From positions 121,034,146-121,098,145 of the forward strand of contig CM065296.1 of NCBI GenBank assembly GCA_032871835.1: a stretch of DNA of 64,000 bases, in the 5' to 3' direction. The notes beneath the pieces are model-generated. The model ran no database searches and was not told where the DNA came from. It worked only from the letters and a program-made list of their open reading frames with translations. Positions 24,501 to 34,805 of this stretch are shown here, piece after piece. The DNA is from Dipteronia dyeriana. Lineage: Eukaryota > Streptophyta > Magnoliopsida > Sapindales > Sapindaceae. Each line of letters opens with the position of its first letter. The stretch's first letter is position 1. Position numbers and translations under genes: made by a program.

Positions 24501-25970
24501 AAAAGAACCATTTTAACCGAGCAGATAATTTTTCAGGTCCATGCTAGCTGGAACCAGCTTCACAGGACTAATGACAATACATAGAAGACGACAAGAAGAC
24601 AAAAGTCTCCATCTTGAGTCTTGACTCTCCATGAAAATCTCCGGGTGGAAGACAGCTGATAACTAATAAAGATTTAGTTGGTCTTTAATCTAAAAAAAAA
24701 TGTTAAACTAACGACAGATGTTGAAATGTTTCCAAGCAATTCAGCCGGCCGTTAATTACTGTCATGTATAGTTGAAGAAAAAAATAACTCTGGCTTTTTT
24801 TTTTTTTTAAGTACTACATAATTACATAAATTTAGAATTTTTTTTTTTAAATGAAAGATTTTTTTTTATAAAATAAATAAAGAATTTGAACCCAAAGCTT
24901 CATTAAACCTTGAGAGATTTTTATCGCCGAATCACCTATCTCATCAACAAGACAACAACTCGAGTAATTAAAAATGTCAATCCATCACAAATTGACTTTT
25001 AATAAACAGTCTCGTGAAAGTGATTTTTTTTTTTTTTCATGTAATGGAAAAGCCGCATTCTTGTTTTTTTTTTTTTTTTTATCTTTTTAAGAAAATTATT
25101 TACTTTATTAACTATAGTCTAAAGATGATGATGACACTCATGTGCTTCAGTGCTTGTAAGTTGAAATAGAAGCCGAATATATCATCATCAAAAACCAATA
25201 AAATTTGAAAATCCAAACCGGATCAAAATGGACCAGATCTACACTAATACGATAATATGATACGATCCAGATCCAGCTCATGTCTCATGTCTGTTCTATG
25301 TTTATCGCGTCCACACATTACAAAGAAGAAAAAGGAAAACAAAAGGAAGGTTGCAGAGGAAGGCAATGTGGACGTAGACAGACTATAAACAAAACAACAG
25401 TCAGACTCGTACATTCTCTTAGAGCACAAATCTAAATAAAAATAATAAACGTAACCATAGATTGTTAATGGGGTAGAACACAAATTACGAAAATGTCCCC
25501 GGATATCAGTGCAATAAATGCGAAATGACGAGTGTAGATTTGTCATTTTCCGGACAGCGAATAAAAAAAGCATTGCGTGTAATCCTTTTTTTTACAAAGT
25601 TCACGGGGAGAGAATAGAGAGAGAGAGAGATGTTACCAGGAAAGAAGAAAAGGCTGATCTAAGCTGTTAAAGACATTGATAATCAGATTGTCGTTTGTAA
25701 CAGAGTGAATATCAGGACCTGGAAATTGCCCATTTATCAGAATACCCTGTAACAGAAGATTATTAGATCAAAATCAAATCAAACCACCCAGATCACAAAA
25801 AGTAAAATAAAATGAAAAGAATCAATGAACCAAATTACTTGTTGTTTGACACCAAGAGGCCAGATGTCACCGTAAGTGACATTCCAGTTGAAGAACCTGT
25901 AAGGATCTTCAGCGTTGACAATGGCGAAAAGTGAAAGAGTAACACAAACAACCGCCAAGTTGAGTGGCAT
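21564..25970 (-). CDS. SKS6: SKU5-similar multicopper-oxidase-like protein (SKS4-8 clade)
   Basis: Eight exons (5' to 3'): 25970-25839, 25746-25637, 24314-24044, 23052-22950, 22858-22513, 22421-22056, 21967-21889, 21776-21564; all introns GT-AG, 539 aa. Residues 1-20 are a signal peptide ending VNA, followed by EDPYRFFNWNVTYGDIWPLG. Three cupredoxin-like domains follow. Landmarks include GVFGTTCPIPPGKNFTY, FHKAAGGFGGIRILSRPRIP, SYHLNGYAFWVVG and LRSEFWARQYLGQQFY; the end is CGRAAGRHTRPL with no GPI-signal-like hydrophobic tail. Positions that hold copper-binding histidines in laccases and ascorbate oxidases are replaced (SWSGI for HWHGI), as is known for SKS proteins, so oxidase activity is unlikely. 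SKS proteins are secreted and linked to cell-wall growth or pollen function. Assignment to SKS6 rather than SKS5/7/8 is my best guess. Confidence 0.92.
24830..24960 (-). repeat. Possible SINE relic in SKS intron 2
   Basis: The minus strand has 'gggttcaaattc', a B-box-like word, beside 'ggtttaatgaagctt', with T/A-rich flanks. No target duplication was found, so this is weak. Confidence 0.3.
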
Positions 25971-26060
25971 TTTTTTTGTTATTGAGAGAGAGAGAGAGAA
26001 GAGAAGAGAAGATAAGTGAGCAGTGAATGATGAGGATGGATCGAAGAATATTTAAGTGCG
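25971..26060 (-). promoter_or_regulatory. SKS core promoter and 5' UTR
   Basis: Upstream of the ATG, the minus strand has a CT-rich stretch (GA-rich on plus, 25980-26010) and a TATA-like TTAAATATT near 26045-26055, about 80 nt before the ATG. More (GA)n lies at 26079-26098. Confidence 0.5.
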
Positions 26061-27249
26061 GTACAGAGGATATGTGTGTGTGAGAGAGAGAGAGAGAGTG
26101 CAGAAGCCGCAAGAAAATGAAAAAAAGAGACGGAAATATAAGGAAAGAAATGCATTGTCGGTGGTGGGGCCCAGAGCGGCCAACGCAGTTACTATTTTAG
26201 ATGAAATCTTGTGTAAGACCATAACCGTGAGATTTTTCGATGAGGTTATCAAATTAAAATTTCATATTAACTTTTATATTCTGATAAAATTTCATTAGAC
26301 GACGGCCTCGCGATTTCAGAATGTGAGTCTCATGTAAGATTTTCTTATATTTTAGACTGCATGTGTATGTGTCAATGTGTGTGATTGTTTGTCTCTCTCA
26401 CATGGGTTTGGCTTCTACTTGCAAACTGTGGTCACTGGTCAGTGTGGTGTACTGGTGTGGCATCAAGCGAGAGAGAGATGTTTCGTTTTATTTCTATTCT
26501 TTTTTTCTCTTTTGGAATTTTTGAAACGATACAAAGACAAATTAGATAGAGAAAGAGAGAGTGCATGTGAGGAGTTTTAACACGTAGGACCCCACTTTGT
26601 GTAAATTGCTAAATTATTATTTATAATAAAAAAACTTTATCGTAGTTGTTTGAATGGATTTTGGTTGCTTTGCTTTCAAGGTTTAATTTTGAAAGTTAAC
26701 GCGCCTTCACAATTTGCATGAGTGAATTCTAGAAGTCTCTTTTTTCTGGTTTCACAATTCACACTGTCAACTATATAGATGGCATTATATCCCGGGCCCA
26801 AGCGATGGTTAAATTGCCATATGTTGTTGTATTTGGTGATTTTGCCATATATGTTATTAAATAATTTTGGTGATTTTTTTTTTTAAAGTATACGTTTAGA
26901 ATTTAGAACTGAGAGATATCACGTGAAGCCACGACCGGTGTAATTGGTTTACCGAGTAGCCACCTCAATTTACATTGTTTTTTATTATGGAATGTTTGAC
27001 TTGAGAAATCCAACTAAATCAACTAATTGAAGTAATTACTAACCTATAATCTTGGTAAAACGCGGTTCTATATGTAATTAATTTGCCATATATGATAGTA
27101 TATGATACGGTGGAAATAATAGAATGTTTTATGGAAGTATATATTTGAGATTTGGTGAGAAATGTACAACTGTATCTTCGATTATGGAATGTTATTGAAT
27201 TCATAAATGCTATTATAGCAACGAACATCTCCAATGTTGTGACAAGTTA
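26061..27249. other. SKS upstream intergenic region
   Basis: AT-rich with scattered GA-repeats (26465-26480, 26545-26565). No gene seen. Confidence 0.5.
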
Positions 27250-27640
27250 GTGTGCTAATACTAAAGTTTAGTATAGAATGTAAAAACCTTTCTCCAATGC
27301 ATTGACACACAATATAGTATATGTCAAATTTGACACAACAATAAATGTTAATTTTTTAATTATAAAAACGCCATTATATATATATTTTAAATATTTAAAA
27401 CAATTTAAATTTAATGTACATTAACTATGTTTCAGTCATAATCTATTTCAATCAATTATTCATTAACAATTTAATAAATATATTAATGGTAAGTGTTGAC
27501 TTTAATGATTTTAATTAATAAAATAATAAAAATAGCATGTTAAATACAACTATACATTGGAACACAATGTTAAATTGTTGTCAAATATAGAATTTTACAC
27601 TTTTTTATACCAAATCTAGTATTAACAATAGCACGTGGTC
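27250..27640. mobile_element. AT-rich MITE-like repeat, copy 1
   Basis: Direct homologue of 29745-30205: shared blocks include 'aaaatagcatgttaaataca', 'tcaaatttgacaca' and 'ttaattaataaaataataaa'. The ends are imperfect inverted repeats ('ctaatactaaagtttagtat' against the reverse complement of the right end). No coding capacity. Confidence 0.6.
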
Positions 27641-27753
27641 TAATTACTGACCTAAATTTCGCACTGTACTAAATATGGATTATATTTATATAAACATCAG
27701 TCATTTATACATTATTTTTGACAAAATTATTCAATACAATAGTGATTTTTGAA

Positions 27754-28020
27754 GTGCATTATCTTTTAGTAGAGATAGAGATGATTGTGCACCTCTCTTC
27801 CACACTTAGTAGTTAAGGGTTCGAGTCCCACCATACTCATCTTATAAGTATGTGTGGGGAGTTTTCTCTTGATTTATGAGAGTAGCCCTCTCTCTGATTG
27901 TGATAGTTGTAGTCCATATGTAACATCTTCCCAATATTGGAAGTATTCTGGACTGTGTTTGTAGAGTTTAATTAATCTCATCCCGACGGTAAATCAGTAG
28001 TTATATTTTTTGTAAAAAAA
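27754..28020 (+). mobile_element. SINE 2 with 16-bp target duplication
   Basis: Flanked by perfect copies of AATAGTGATTTTTGAA (27738-27753 and 28021-28036). B box 'gggttcgagtccc' lies near 27818-27830, and the 3' end is T/A-rich and A-terminated ('tttttgtaaaaaaa'). A tRNA-derived SINE, same orientation as SINE 1 and with a related 3' region ('ctggactgtgtttgtagagt'). Confidence 0.87.
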
Positions 28021-28036
28021 AATAGTGATTTTTGAA

Positions 28037-28885
28037 TTTAATCTTGTTTGTTTTGTTTTGTTTTGAGTTGCTTATTAATCCTTGATCATTACATAATCTC
28101 TACCGTATTTATTACTACCATAATTTATAGTTAGCAATCAGTTGAACCAAACGAATACAAGAGCATTATCTCATCCTGTATGGATGATATGTGTCCATAT
28201 AAAAAGTAAATTTATCTTAAAACTATTATATTTTAAGATAAATTTATCACTCTCTAAACTCTCTAAACATATATCATCGGTACAGAAGTAAAAGTGGATT
28301 TTTTAATGATTTTTTTTAATATATAAAAATAACGAGAATATGAAGAGATATATCTTCACACGTTACAATGTATTGAAAAGCACATGAATGGCTTCTTGAC
28401 TTTTGTCTCTAAAAAAGTGTGATCCATCATCCATGGATATTAAAAGATGGCACATGAATTTGAAATTATTCCCCTTCGAAATTTAATTATTGGAGGTTGG
28501 TTAATTAAACAGACAAATACTAGTAAAACGTCACACTGTAGCAGCAATAATATAACTATATTATTCGTGGTCAAGTGTTAACTAAAAATTAATTTTAACT
28601 TTGGAAAAAAAAAAATTAAAAAATCCCTTTGACATTTCTCCGGCTGTTGTCATAAATTCTTGTAAGTGGTAACAACTTATGAATTGTGAGTCAAACACTT
28701 GTGTTTCCATTACGTAGAATAATTACTATTACAAGTTCAAAATTACTAGTCATAATTGAACCCGATCTCCAACTTGTTATCTTCAAGACTATAAGATTGG
28801 GCAAAAATGGCACCACAAGTCCACAATAATGATTATGTGTTGTTACCTTTTAGGTAGCTACTCCCATACAAGATTTTCTCCTTAA
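28037..28885. other. AT-rich spacer
   Basis: No gene seen. A short palindrome-like stretch lies near 28205-28250 ('taaatttatcttaaaac' and 'attttaagataaattta'). Confidence 0.5.
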
Positions 28886-29645
28886 GGTCCCGTTTAGTGT
28901 ATAGGATTGGATTAAGATGGAATTAGGATTAAATGAGATTGTATTGGACTAAATTAATATTATATTATGTTTGGAGAAATATGAGACTGGATTAAATTAA
29001 TACCATGTTTTGTTTGGTGAAACATGAGATTGAATTAAATATTATAATTTATTTTTAAAACGGAAATAACAATAAAATAAACTAATTAAAATAAAAATAT
29101 AAAAAAACTAATTAAATTTAAATTTAAAAACTATAAAACTTTCTCTTTTCCTAATTCGCTATTTCTATATCATCGTCATCATATGGTTTGAATTTGATTT
29201 CAGATCTAGGTTGAATCTGGAATATGAAGATATTGATTTTTTTTTTTTTTTTTGTTGATTCTAGATATAGGTGGTTTGTTTTTTTTTTTTAAGATTTTCA
29301 AAATATTAAGTTTATAGGTTCGATTTTATTTTTTGTTTCCATAATATTATGGTTCTGGGTTTGCTTTTTGTTTTCTTTTTCTGGGTTTTGACTTACATTT
29401 TTTATTTTTGAAGTGCATTAAAAAATCTATAAAAAAACAAAACAAAAAAATCTTTAAAAAAAATCTAGTCCCAGGACAATTAAACCCACCAATTTGGTGG
29501 GTTTATTTATCCCACAAAATATAGGACTATTTCACTAAAATTGGGTCCTACTGGATTATTTTATCCAGTCCGGTGTTATTTCCAAACATAGGATTGGACT
29601 AAGATTAGTCCAATCCCAGTCCAATCCTATATAACAAACATGACC
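28886..29645. mobile_element. 760-bp non-autonomous element with ~40-bp terminal inverted repeats
   Basis: Left end GGTCCCGTTTAGTGTATAGG and the right end, reverse complement GGTCATGTTTGTTATATAGG, pair over about 40 bp and include 'aggattgga'. Flanking TAA (left) and TAT (right) may be a mutated 3-bp duplication, which with the G-rich termini suggests a Tourist/PIF-Harbinger-type element. The interior is AT-rich with no open frame. Confidence 0.65.
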
Positions 29646-29744
29646 TATAAGAGACTTAATGCAGTGAGACTATAAGACTGTATAATGATATTATACTATT
29701 CATTTTGAAAATGTGAAAATAAAAAGGAATATCTTTAATACTAT

Positions 29745-30205
29745 ACTAAATTAGTGCGTCAATATTAAAATTTAATAGTGTACAGATATTTATCCAATGC
29801 AATGTTAAATACTGTATCAAATTTGACATATGTTTTAAAGTGTGTCAAATTTGACACACAATATAACATATGTCAAATTTGTCACAATAAGAAATACCCT
29901 TTTTTGAATTATAAAAATACTATTATATATATATTTAAAATATTTTAAATAATTTAAATTAAATATATATTAATGATATTTTAATCAAAATCTATTTCAT
30001 CCAATTATTCTTTAACAATTTAATGAATGCATTAATAGTAAATGTTGACTTTTATAATTTTAAGACTTTTATAATTTTAATTAATAAAATAATAAAAATA
30101 GCATGTTAAATACAACTGTACATTGGAGCATAATTCTAAATTATTATGTCAAATATATCATTTTACACTTTTTTGTATCAAATTTAGCATTGACAATAAC
30201 CTATA
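29745..30205. mobile_element. AT-rich MITE-like repeat, copy 2
   Basis: Second copy of the 27250-27640 family, in the same orientation, with a few short insertions (for example a duplicated 'acttttataattttaa' near 30050-30080). The inverted ends are again imperfect. Confidence 0.6.
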
Positions 30206-30258
30206 TATTGAAGATAGTTTAATGTTATATTTTTCATTTTTTTCTAAATTCCTTAATA

Positions 30259-30359
30259 AATAGTGTTGACGCGAGATGTTTTCAATATCATATGATTTAT
30301 CATATAATCTTATGATTTATAAGATATTGACAGTTGATATCTCATATGTCAACACTATT
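30259..30359. mobile_element. 101-bp AT-rich hairpin element
   Basis: Starts 'aatagtgttgac' and ends 'gtcaacactatt', a perfect 12-bp inverted terminus. The interior ('tatgatttatcatataatcttatgattta') is also self-complementary. Partial copies follow: 'aatagtattgacac' near 30446 and 'gctaatactatt' near 30694. Confidence 0.65.
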
Positions 30360-30770
30360 CGAGAAAAAAAAAACCTAACATTACTTGAAAATAAATTATA
30401 AAATTATAATTTGATAAAATCTTATTTTGAACTTGTCTTTCCAAATAGTATTGACACTTGAGATTTTCAATATCATATTACTTATCATTTAATCTTATAA
30501 TTTATAACATTATTTTAAAAAAAATATATAGAATATTATTTAAAAATAAATTATAGAGTTATAATTTCATAACATTACTTATCATATAATCTTATGATTC
30601 ATATCATTACTTAAAAAAAATTATAGAATATTATTTAAAAATAAATTATAGAGTTCTAATTTCATAACATTTCTTATCGTATAATCACATATGCTAATAC
30701 TATTCGGTAAAAAAATTGAAAACATAACATTACTTAAAAATAAATTATAGAATTCTAATTTGATCCGATC
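30360..30770. repeat. Degenerate AT-rich repeats
   Basis: Three to four imperfect copies of a unit with 'aaaaataaattatagagtt' and 'cataacattacttatcatat'; probably relics of the hairpin element next to them. Confidence 0.5.
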
Positions 30771-33700
30771 TTATTTTGGACTGCCTTACCCATGGCCGTG
30801 TAATATATTATTTTTTACGTGTTGAGTGCCTGCAGACTGCAGTGACTGGACACAGCAGAGAGAAAGTGCCACCGACTTTACCTTTTACTTCAATTCTTCA
30901 AACGTGTTACACGAGGCCTTTTGTTTTTAAAGCTTCAAAAAATAATCTATTTAAAATTGTATTGACATTTTACCCTAGTATCTTTTATTATTTACATTTT
31001 CTGTTAAAATTTTAATAGTTTTTCAAATTGACCCCCAAAATCCTGGTAGTCAGGTAGTGGCTTTGTCTCTACTATACGTAATTTTATTTTATTGAATTAA
31101 CATACATGTATTTCTTCAATAACTATACGTACGCTATCCAGGCCCAAAAAAACAACAATTTGATTTTGAGGTCATAGATAAGAGAAGACCAAAATTATCA
31201 ACGGGTGACAATTCTTCTTATATAATCCATTAAAAAAAAACAAAGAAAATGATTGTACGTCATTAAAGCAGTGGAAATAATAATAATAATAATAATAATA
31301 ATACATGAAAGACGACAAACAAATTAATCACAGATCTAACTTTGTTCAATGAATGCGGATTGGCGGTGGCACCAATGAATTACAATGAATTGCGGGGGCA
31401 GAGACCCTACACGGCTACACGTAAAAAATAAAATAAAAAATGTCTGTAGAACGTGCCATCATTTGCAAACAAACATATATTTCGAAATCACCTGGTTTTG
31501 GAGCCATATTACCAACAACGCGGCAATTCGAAAGGCACCCAACTAATATAATGATTTTTTTTAAGCGGATTTAAAGTGGAATTTTCAAAGGACAACCGCA
31601 AAACGAATGAACAAAAAATCAAAGCAAATGATGTGTGTATGGGGACAAATGACCGCAACTGGTGGCTTGCTACATTTGAACCATACACGAAAAGATATTG
31701 GTAATCTTGTAAAGATCTAATAGAAGATAATATTTAATCAAAATAGCACCCACCACTGTACAGAAATTGGCAACTAAGTGGTTGTGTAAAAACCTGAGTA
31801 ATGACACCACACCATGTACTAAATTTACCATCCGATATGATTTCAGTTAACACAAACAATCTACGAGCATATTTTAATAGGACCCAACAAAAAGTGGGTT
31901 AAGAAAAACACGGGATGCTTAAAATAGTTGGTAGAATCTAAGCTCAAAAGTTTATTTAGCCAGCACAGGTTCAGTTTCAGTTTTCACCGGAATTCAATTT
32001 TTTTATAGAGAAATGAAAAACACATATAACATGCTTAGAACAATAAGCTACTCATTTATATACTTCAAAAGATATGGTACACCAGAGCAGGTGATAAAAA
32101 AACTTTCGAATCACAATCACACTCTGTAAGTCATTCATCAACAATGAAGAATAAAGGAGAATACTTGACAAAGCAGGTGTTTAGAGTTGTCAAGTCAGTA
32201 GTTGTTCGAGATCCGTCATCCTATTAATGTGGACTAAGCTAATTCCCTTTTCACTGCAGAAATCCCTGGACACATCTAAGTGGTTTTTCATTATTACCAG
32301 GGGAGAAGCTGCAAATGAAGCCATGAAACCAAGGGTCGGCAGGCAGGCAACATTGCAGAGAGAAAGCCCTACAACTACCATCTAGCACTCGTGTTTTGGC
32401 TATATATGTGAGTACTGAGTAGTCTGAATGGAAGGAAAATATAGCACAAATCAGGCAAAGGCTTGCATCTCACCGCATTAGCTGACCCCCACTAGATTAA
32501 GATTAACGGGTGACTTAGGATGAGTACTAGCATAAAAAAACTGACTAAATGCACCATCATCTGACCAGCCTGAATTGATCGAAAAACAATTAGTAAATGG
32601 CACAAAAGCATGGCAGGTATGCAAGAAAAAACCAGATGGGAATCTTCGTTCAAGAACGAATTAACCATATTCTAAAGTCCTCTGTAAAAGGGGAGGTCTG
32701 GTTCTAGATCAACAAAATCAAACTTTAATAGCCCCACCATCTATGTATTGGTTCTGTTTTATGTTTGGTACTTTGGTCTACATTTGGAGCATGCAGACCA
32801 AAATGAAAAATTGAACCTCAAACAAGGATCTTAGACTTTACCATGATACACATCAAGTATTCAGACTGGAATTAAAAACCAAGACAAAAATCAGTAAACT
32901 CTAAAATCCCCATTAGTCATTATAGACAACCGAAACAAAACTAGGATGAAAAACTGCTCCATTGAGAAAACCAATTCATTAATTTTCTCCTTTTCAGATT
33001 TCAAACATACTAAAAACAAAGGATGCGCCATGCTTTTTGGACAAGAACCTATTGTACCCAACAAAAATCAAATATAAGAACCTCAAATCAAGACCAATAT
33101 CCACGAATACAAACTTAAAATTTGTTTCATAGGAAAGAAATAGGGAGGAGGAAAATAAGGTGGACAATCATCTTTCCTTTTTTTTTTTCTTTTTGTCTTT
33201 CCCTCCTCTCCCTCTCTCAGTCTCTCTAACCAACACGGTCCAAAACTTTTACCCAAGAAAATCATATACAAAGCAAACAAATAATTCCCCGCAAGTTTGA
33301 TCTCTATTTAGAGTAACCAATAAATACTAGCCCCAAATTAGAAGAACTAGTATGATTCATGATTAGACATGATAATGTTGAACGCAAAACACATACCGAA
33401 AATCCTAATTAAATACCAAAAAGTAGCCAATAATAATACCCTACTATCAACAAAGTACACAGTCAATTCATCAAAAAAGTGAATCATAACTTCCTTTCAC
33501 TCCTCTCCAGATTAACAACTAACAATTCAAACAGTTCTTCAGAAACATCAAACATTGTTCAATCAAGCAAGTAAATATCCAAAATATTAGAATTTTGGTG
33601 ATATTTTCGATATTTCTATCGAAATTTTCATAAAAATAGACCCTTATATATCTATAGAAACCGATGTTTACTTCCTTATTTCTTAGAAATTCAACTATAA

Positions 33701-33810
33701 AGTAAAAAATCCCTACATTCCACCTCTAAAAAATATAAGATACACAAAACCAAAATTACAACCGTAAATTAAAAAAAAAAAATGCTCACTAGAAGTTGGC
33801 TTCCGTTGAA
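30771..33810. other. Intergenic region with (AAT)n and a dispersed repeat
   Basis: No supported gene in 3 kb. (AAT)n microsatellite at about 31275-31303. 33583-33720 resembles 37046-37190 (intron 1 of CTU1): both have 'gatatttttgatatttc'-type words followed by 'acttcctt'. A short minus-strand frame at 32190-32381 matches nothing known. The right end should include the 3' UTR of the 33811 gene. Confidence 0.5.
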
Positions 33811-34140
33811 CTAATCTTGTTCGTCGAAGAGGAGACGGAGGCGAGAAGCGAGGAGGCCGGTGGTGTCAAGCGAGGCTTCGTGGAGGATGCTGCTCTTGAT
33901 TGTCCTCATGCGTTGGGTCAGTGACTCTTGCTCTTGTTTGAGAGCTGACGTGTCCCCTTCAAGGTCGTGGATTCTGTACTTTTGGCCCAGCGATCTGACG
34001 CTCAACAACAGTATACCTGTCATCGCGAAGAATTGGACAAAGCTGTGTTTGTGTTTCTTCGCGTTTACTATTAACATTTTCATTGAATTTTTTGGGTTTG
34101 GGGCGGCGCCGGCTGAGCTCGGCGTTGCTGAGGACGCCAT
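33811..34140 (-). CDS. Small conserved plant membrane/coiled-coil protein, 109 aa
   Basis: A single exon from ATG 34140 (first ATG of the leader, good context tcaccATGG) to the stop at 33811. Residues 1-20 are Ala/Pro/Ser-rich and low-complexity. Then come a basic stretch KKHKHSF, a predicted membrane segment around residues 35-52 (FVQFFAMTGILLLSVRSLG), the motif GQKYRIHDLEGDTSALKQEQ leading a coiled coil of about 35 residues, and the conserved-looking C-terminus LLASRLRLLFDEQD. I recognise this as a short plant-conserved protein of unknown function; Arabidopsis relatives have carried the uninformative name 'actin T1-like', which I recall only loosely. No signal peptide. It is likely a tail-first or single-pass protein of an internal membrane; the organelle cannot be told from the sequence. 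Confidence 0.85.
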   Translation of the reverse strand: MASSATPSSAGAAPNPKNSMKMLIVNAKKHKHSFVQFFAMTGILLLSVRSLGQKYRIHDLEGDTSALKQEQESLTQRMRTIKSSILHEASLDTTGLLASRLRLLFDEQD

Positions 34141-34805
34141 GGTGAGAGACTGATCAGAGTCTGAATACTGAAATGAGTTTGCTTCAACTCCAATTTCAGT
34201 GTACACCAACAAATTATAAAACAAAAGGAGGGTCTGGATCCGGTGTGACGCGGAACACTTTACAATTTGTGACACAGATCAAACATATATTTTTTTTCAA
34301 ATATGAGACTAGAAAATAATATATATATATATTTACATATATTTAATGGTTTTTTTGCTTTAGCAGAAATGCAGAATCAACTCAAATTCTGTCCAAAACT
34401 CCAAATTATATTAACTTAAATTCGTAGTTCTCACAAGAAATTTAAAAAATTAATAAAAAATGCAGAGTAAATGAAAACCATTGAATTCTGATTATTTTTT
34501 TTAGAAATAAATATAGAACATTGAAAAGAAAAATTAATTTTTTTGATTGATTTGGAGACCCTAATACCATATAATGATTTTTTTTTTCCATATATTTATG
34601 CAGGCATATGAATCGTTTACTATAAGATGAAGAATGGACTTTGGCCAGAATCTGTTATATATATAATTGTTAAAAATTACAACTGTAATCGAAATAAAAT
34701 AAAAATTTTGGTTGCAGACAAAAGTGGATTCCAAAACAATAGTGAATCAACCATAAATTTATAACTCTATAAAAATTCAAAGCGATTGCAAAAATATAAT
34801 CTCCA
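34141..34805. other. Intergenic region between the small gene and CTU1
   Basis: The left part (34141-34280) is the 5' leader and proximal promoter of the small gene. The remainder is AT-rich and should contain the CTU1 3' UTR. Nothing else seen. Confidence 0.5.

Noticed and set aside
27818..27830. tRNA gene suggested by the B-box sequence gggttcgagtccc
   Set aside because: No cloverleaf can be drawn around it, and the 16-bp target duplications with an A-rich tail show it is part of a SINE.
30776..31015. Plus-strand frame of 79 codons after the AT-rich repeats
   Set aside because: No homologous family, no promoter and no splice context.
32190..32381. Minus-strand frame of 63 codons
   Set aside because: No family resemblance and no splice partners; probably 3' non-coding sequence of the small gene or spacer.
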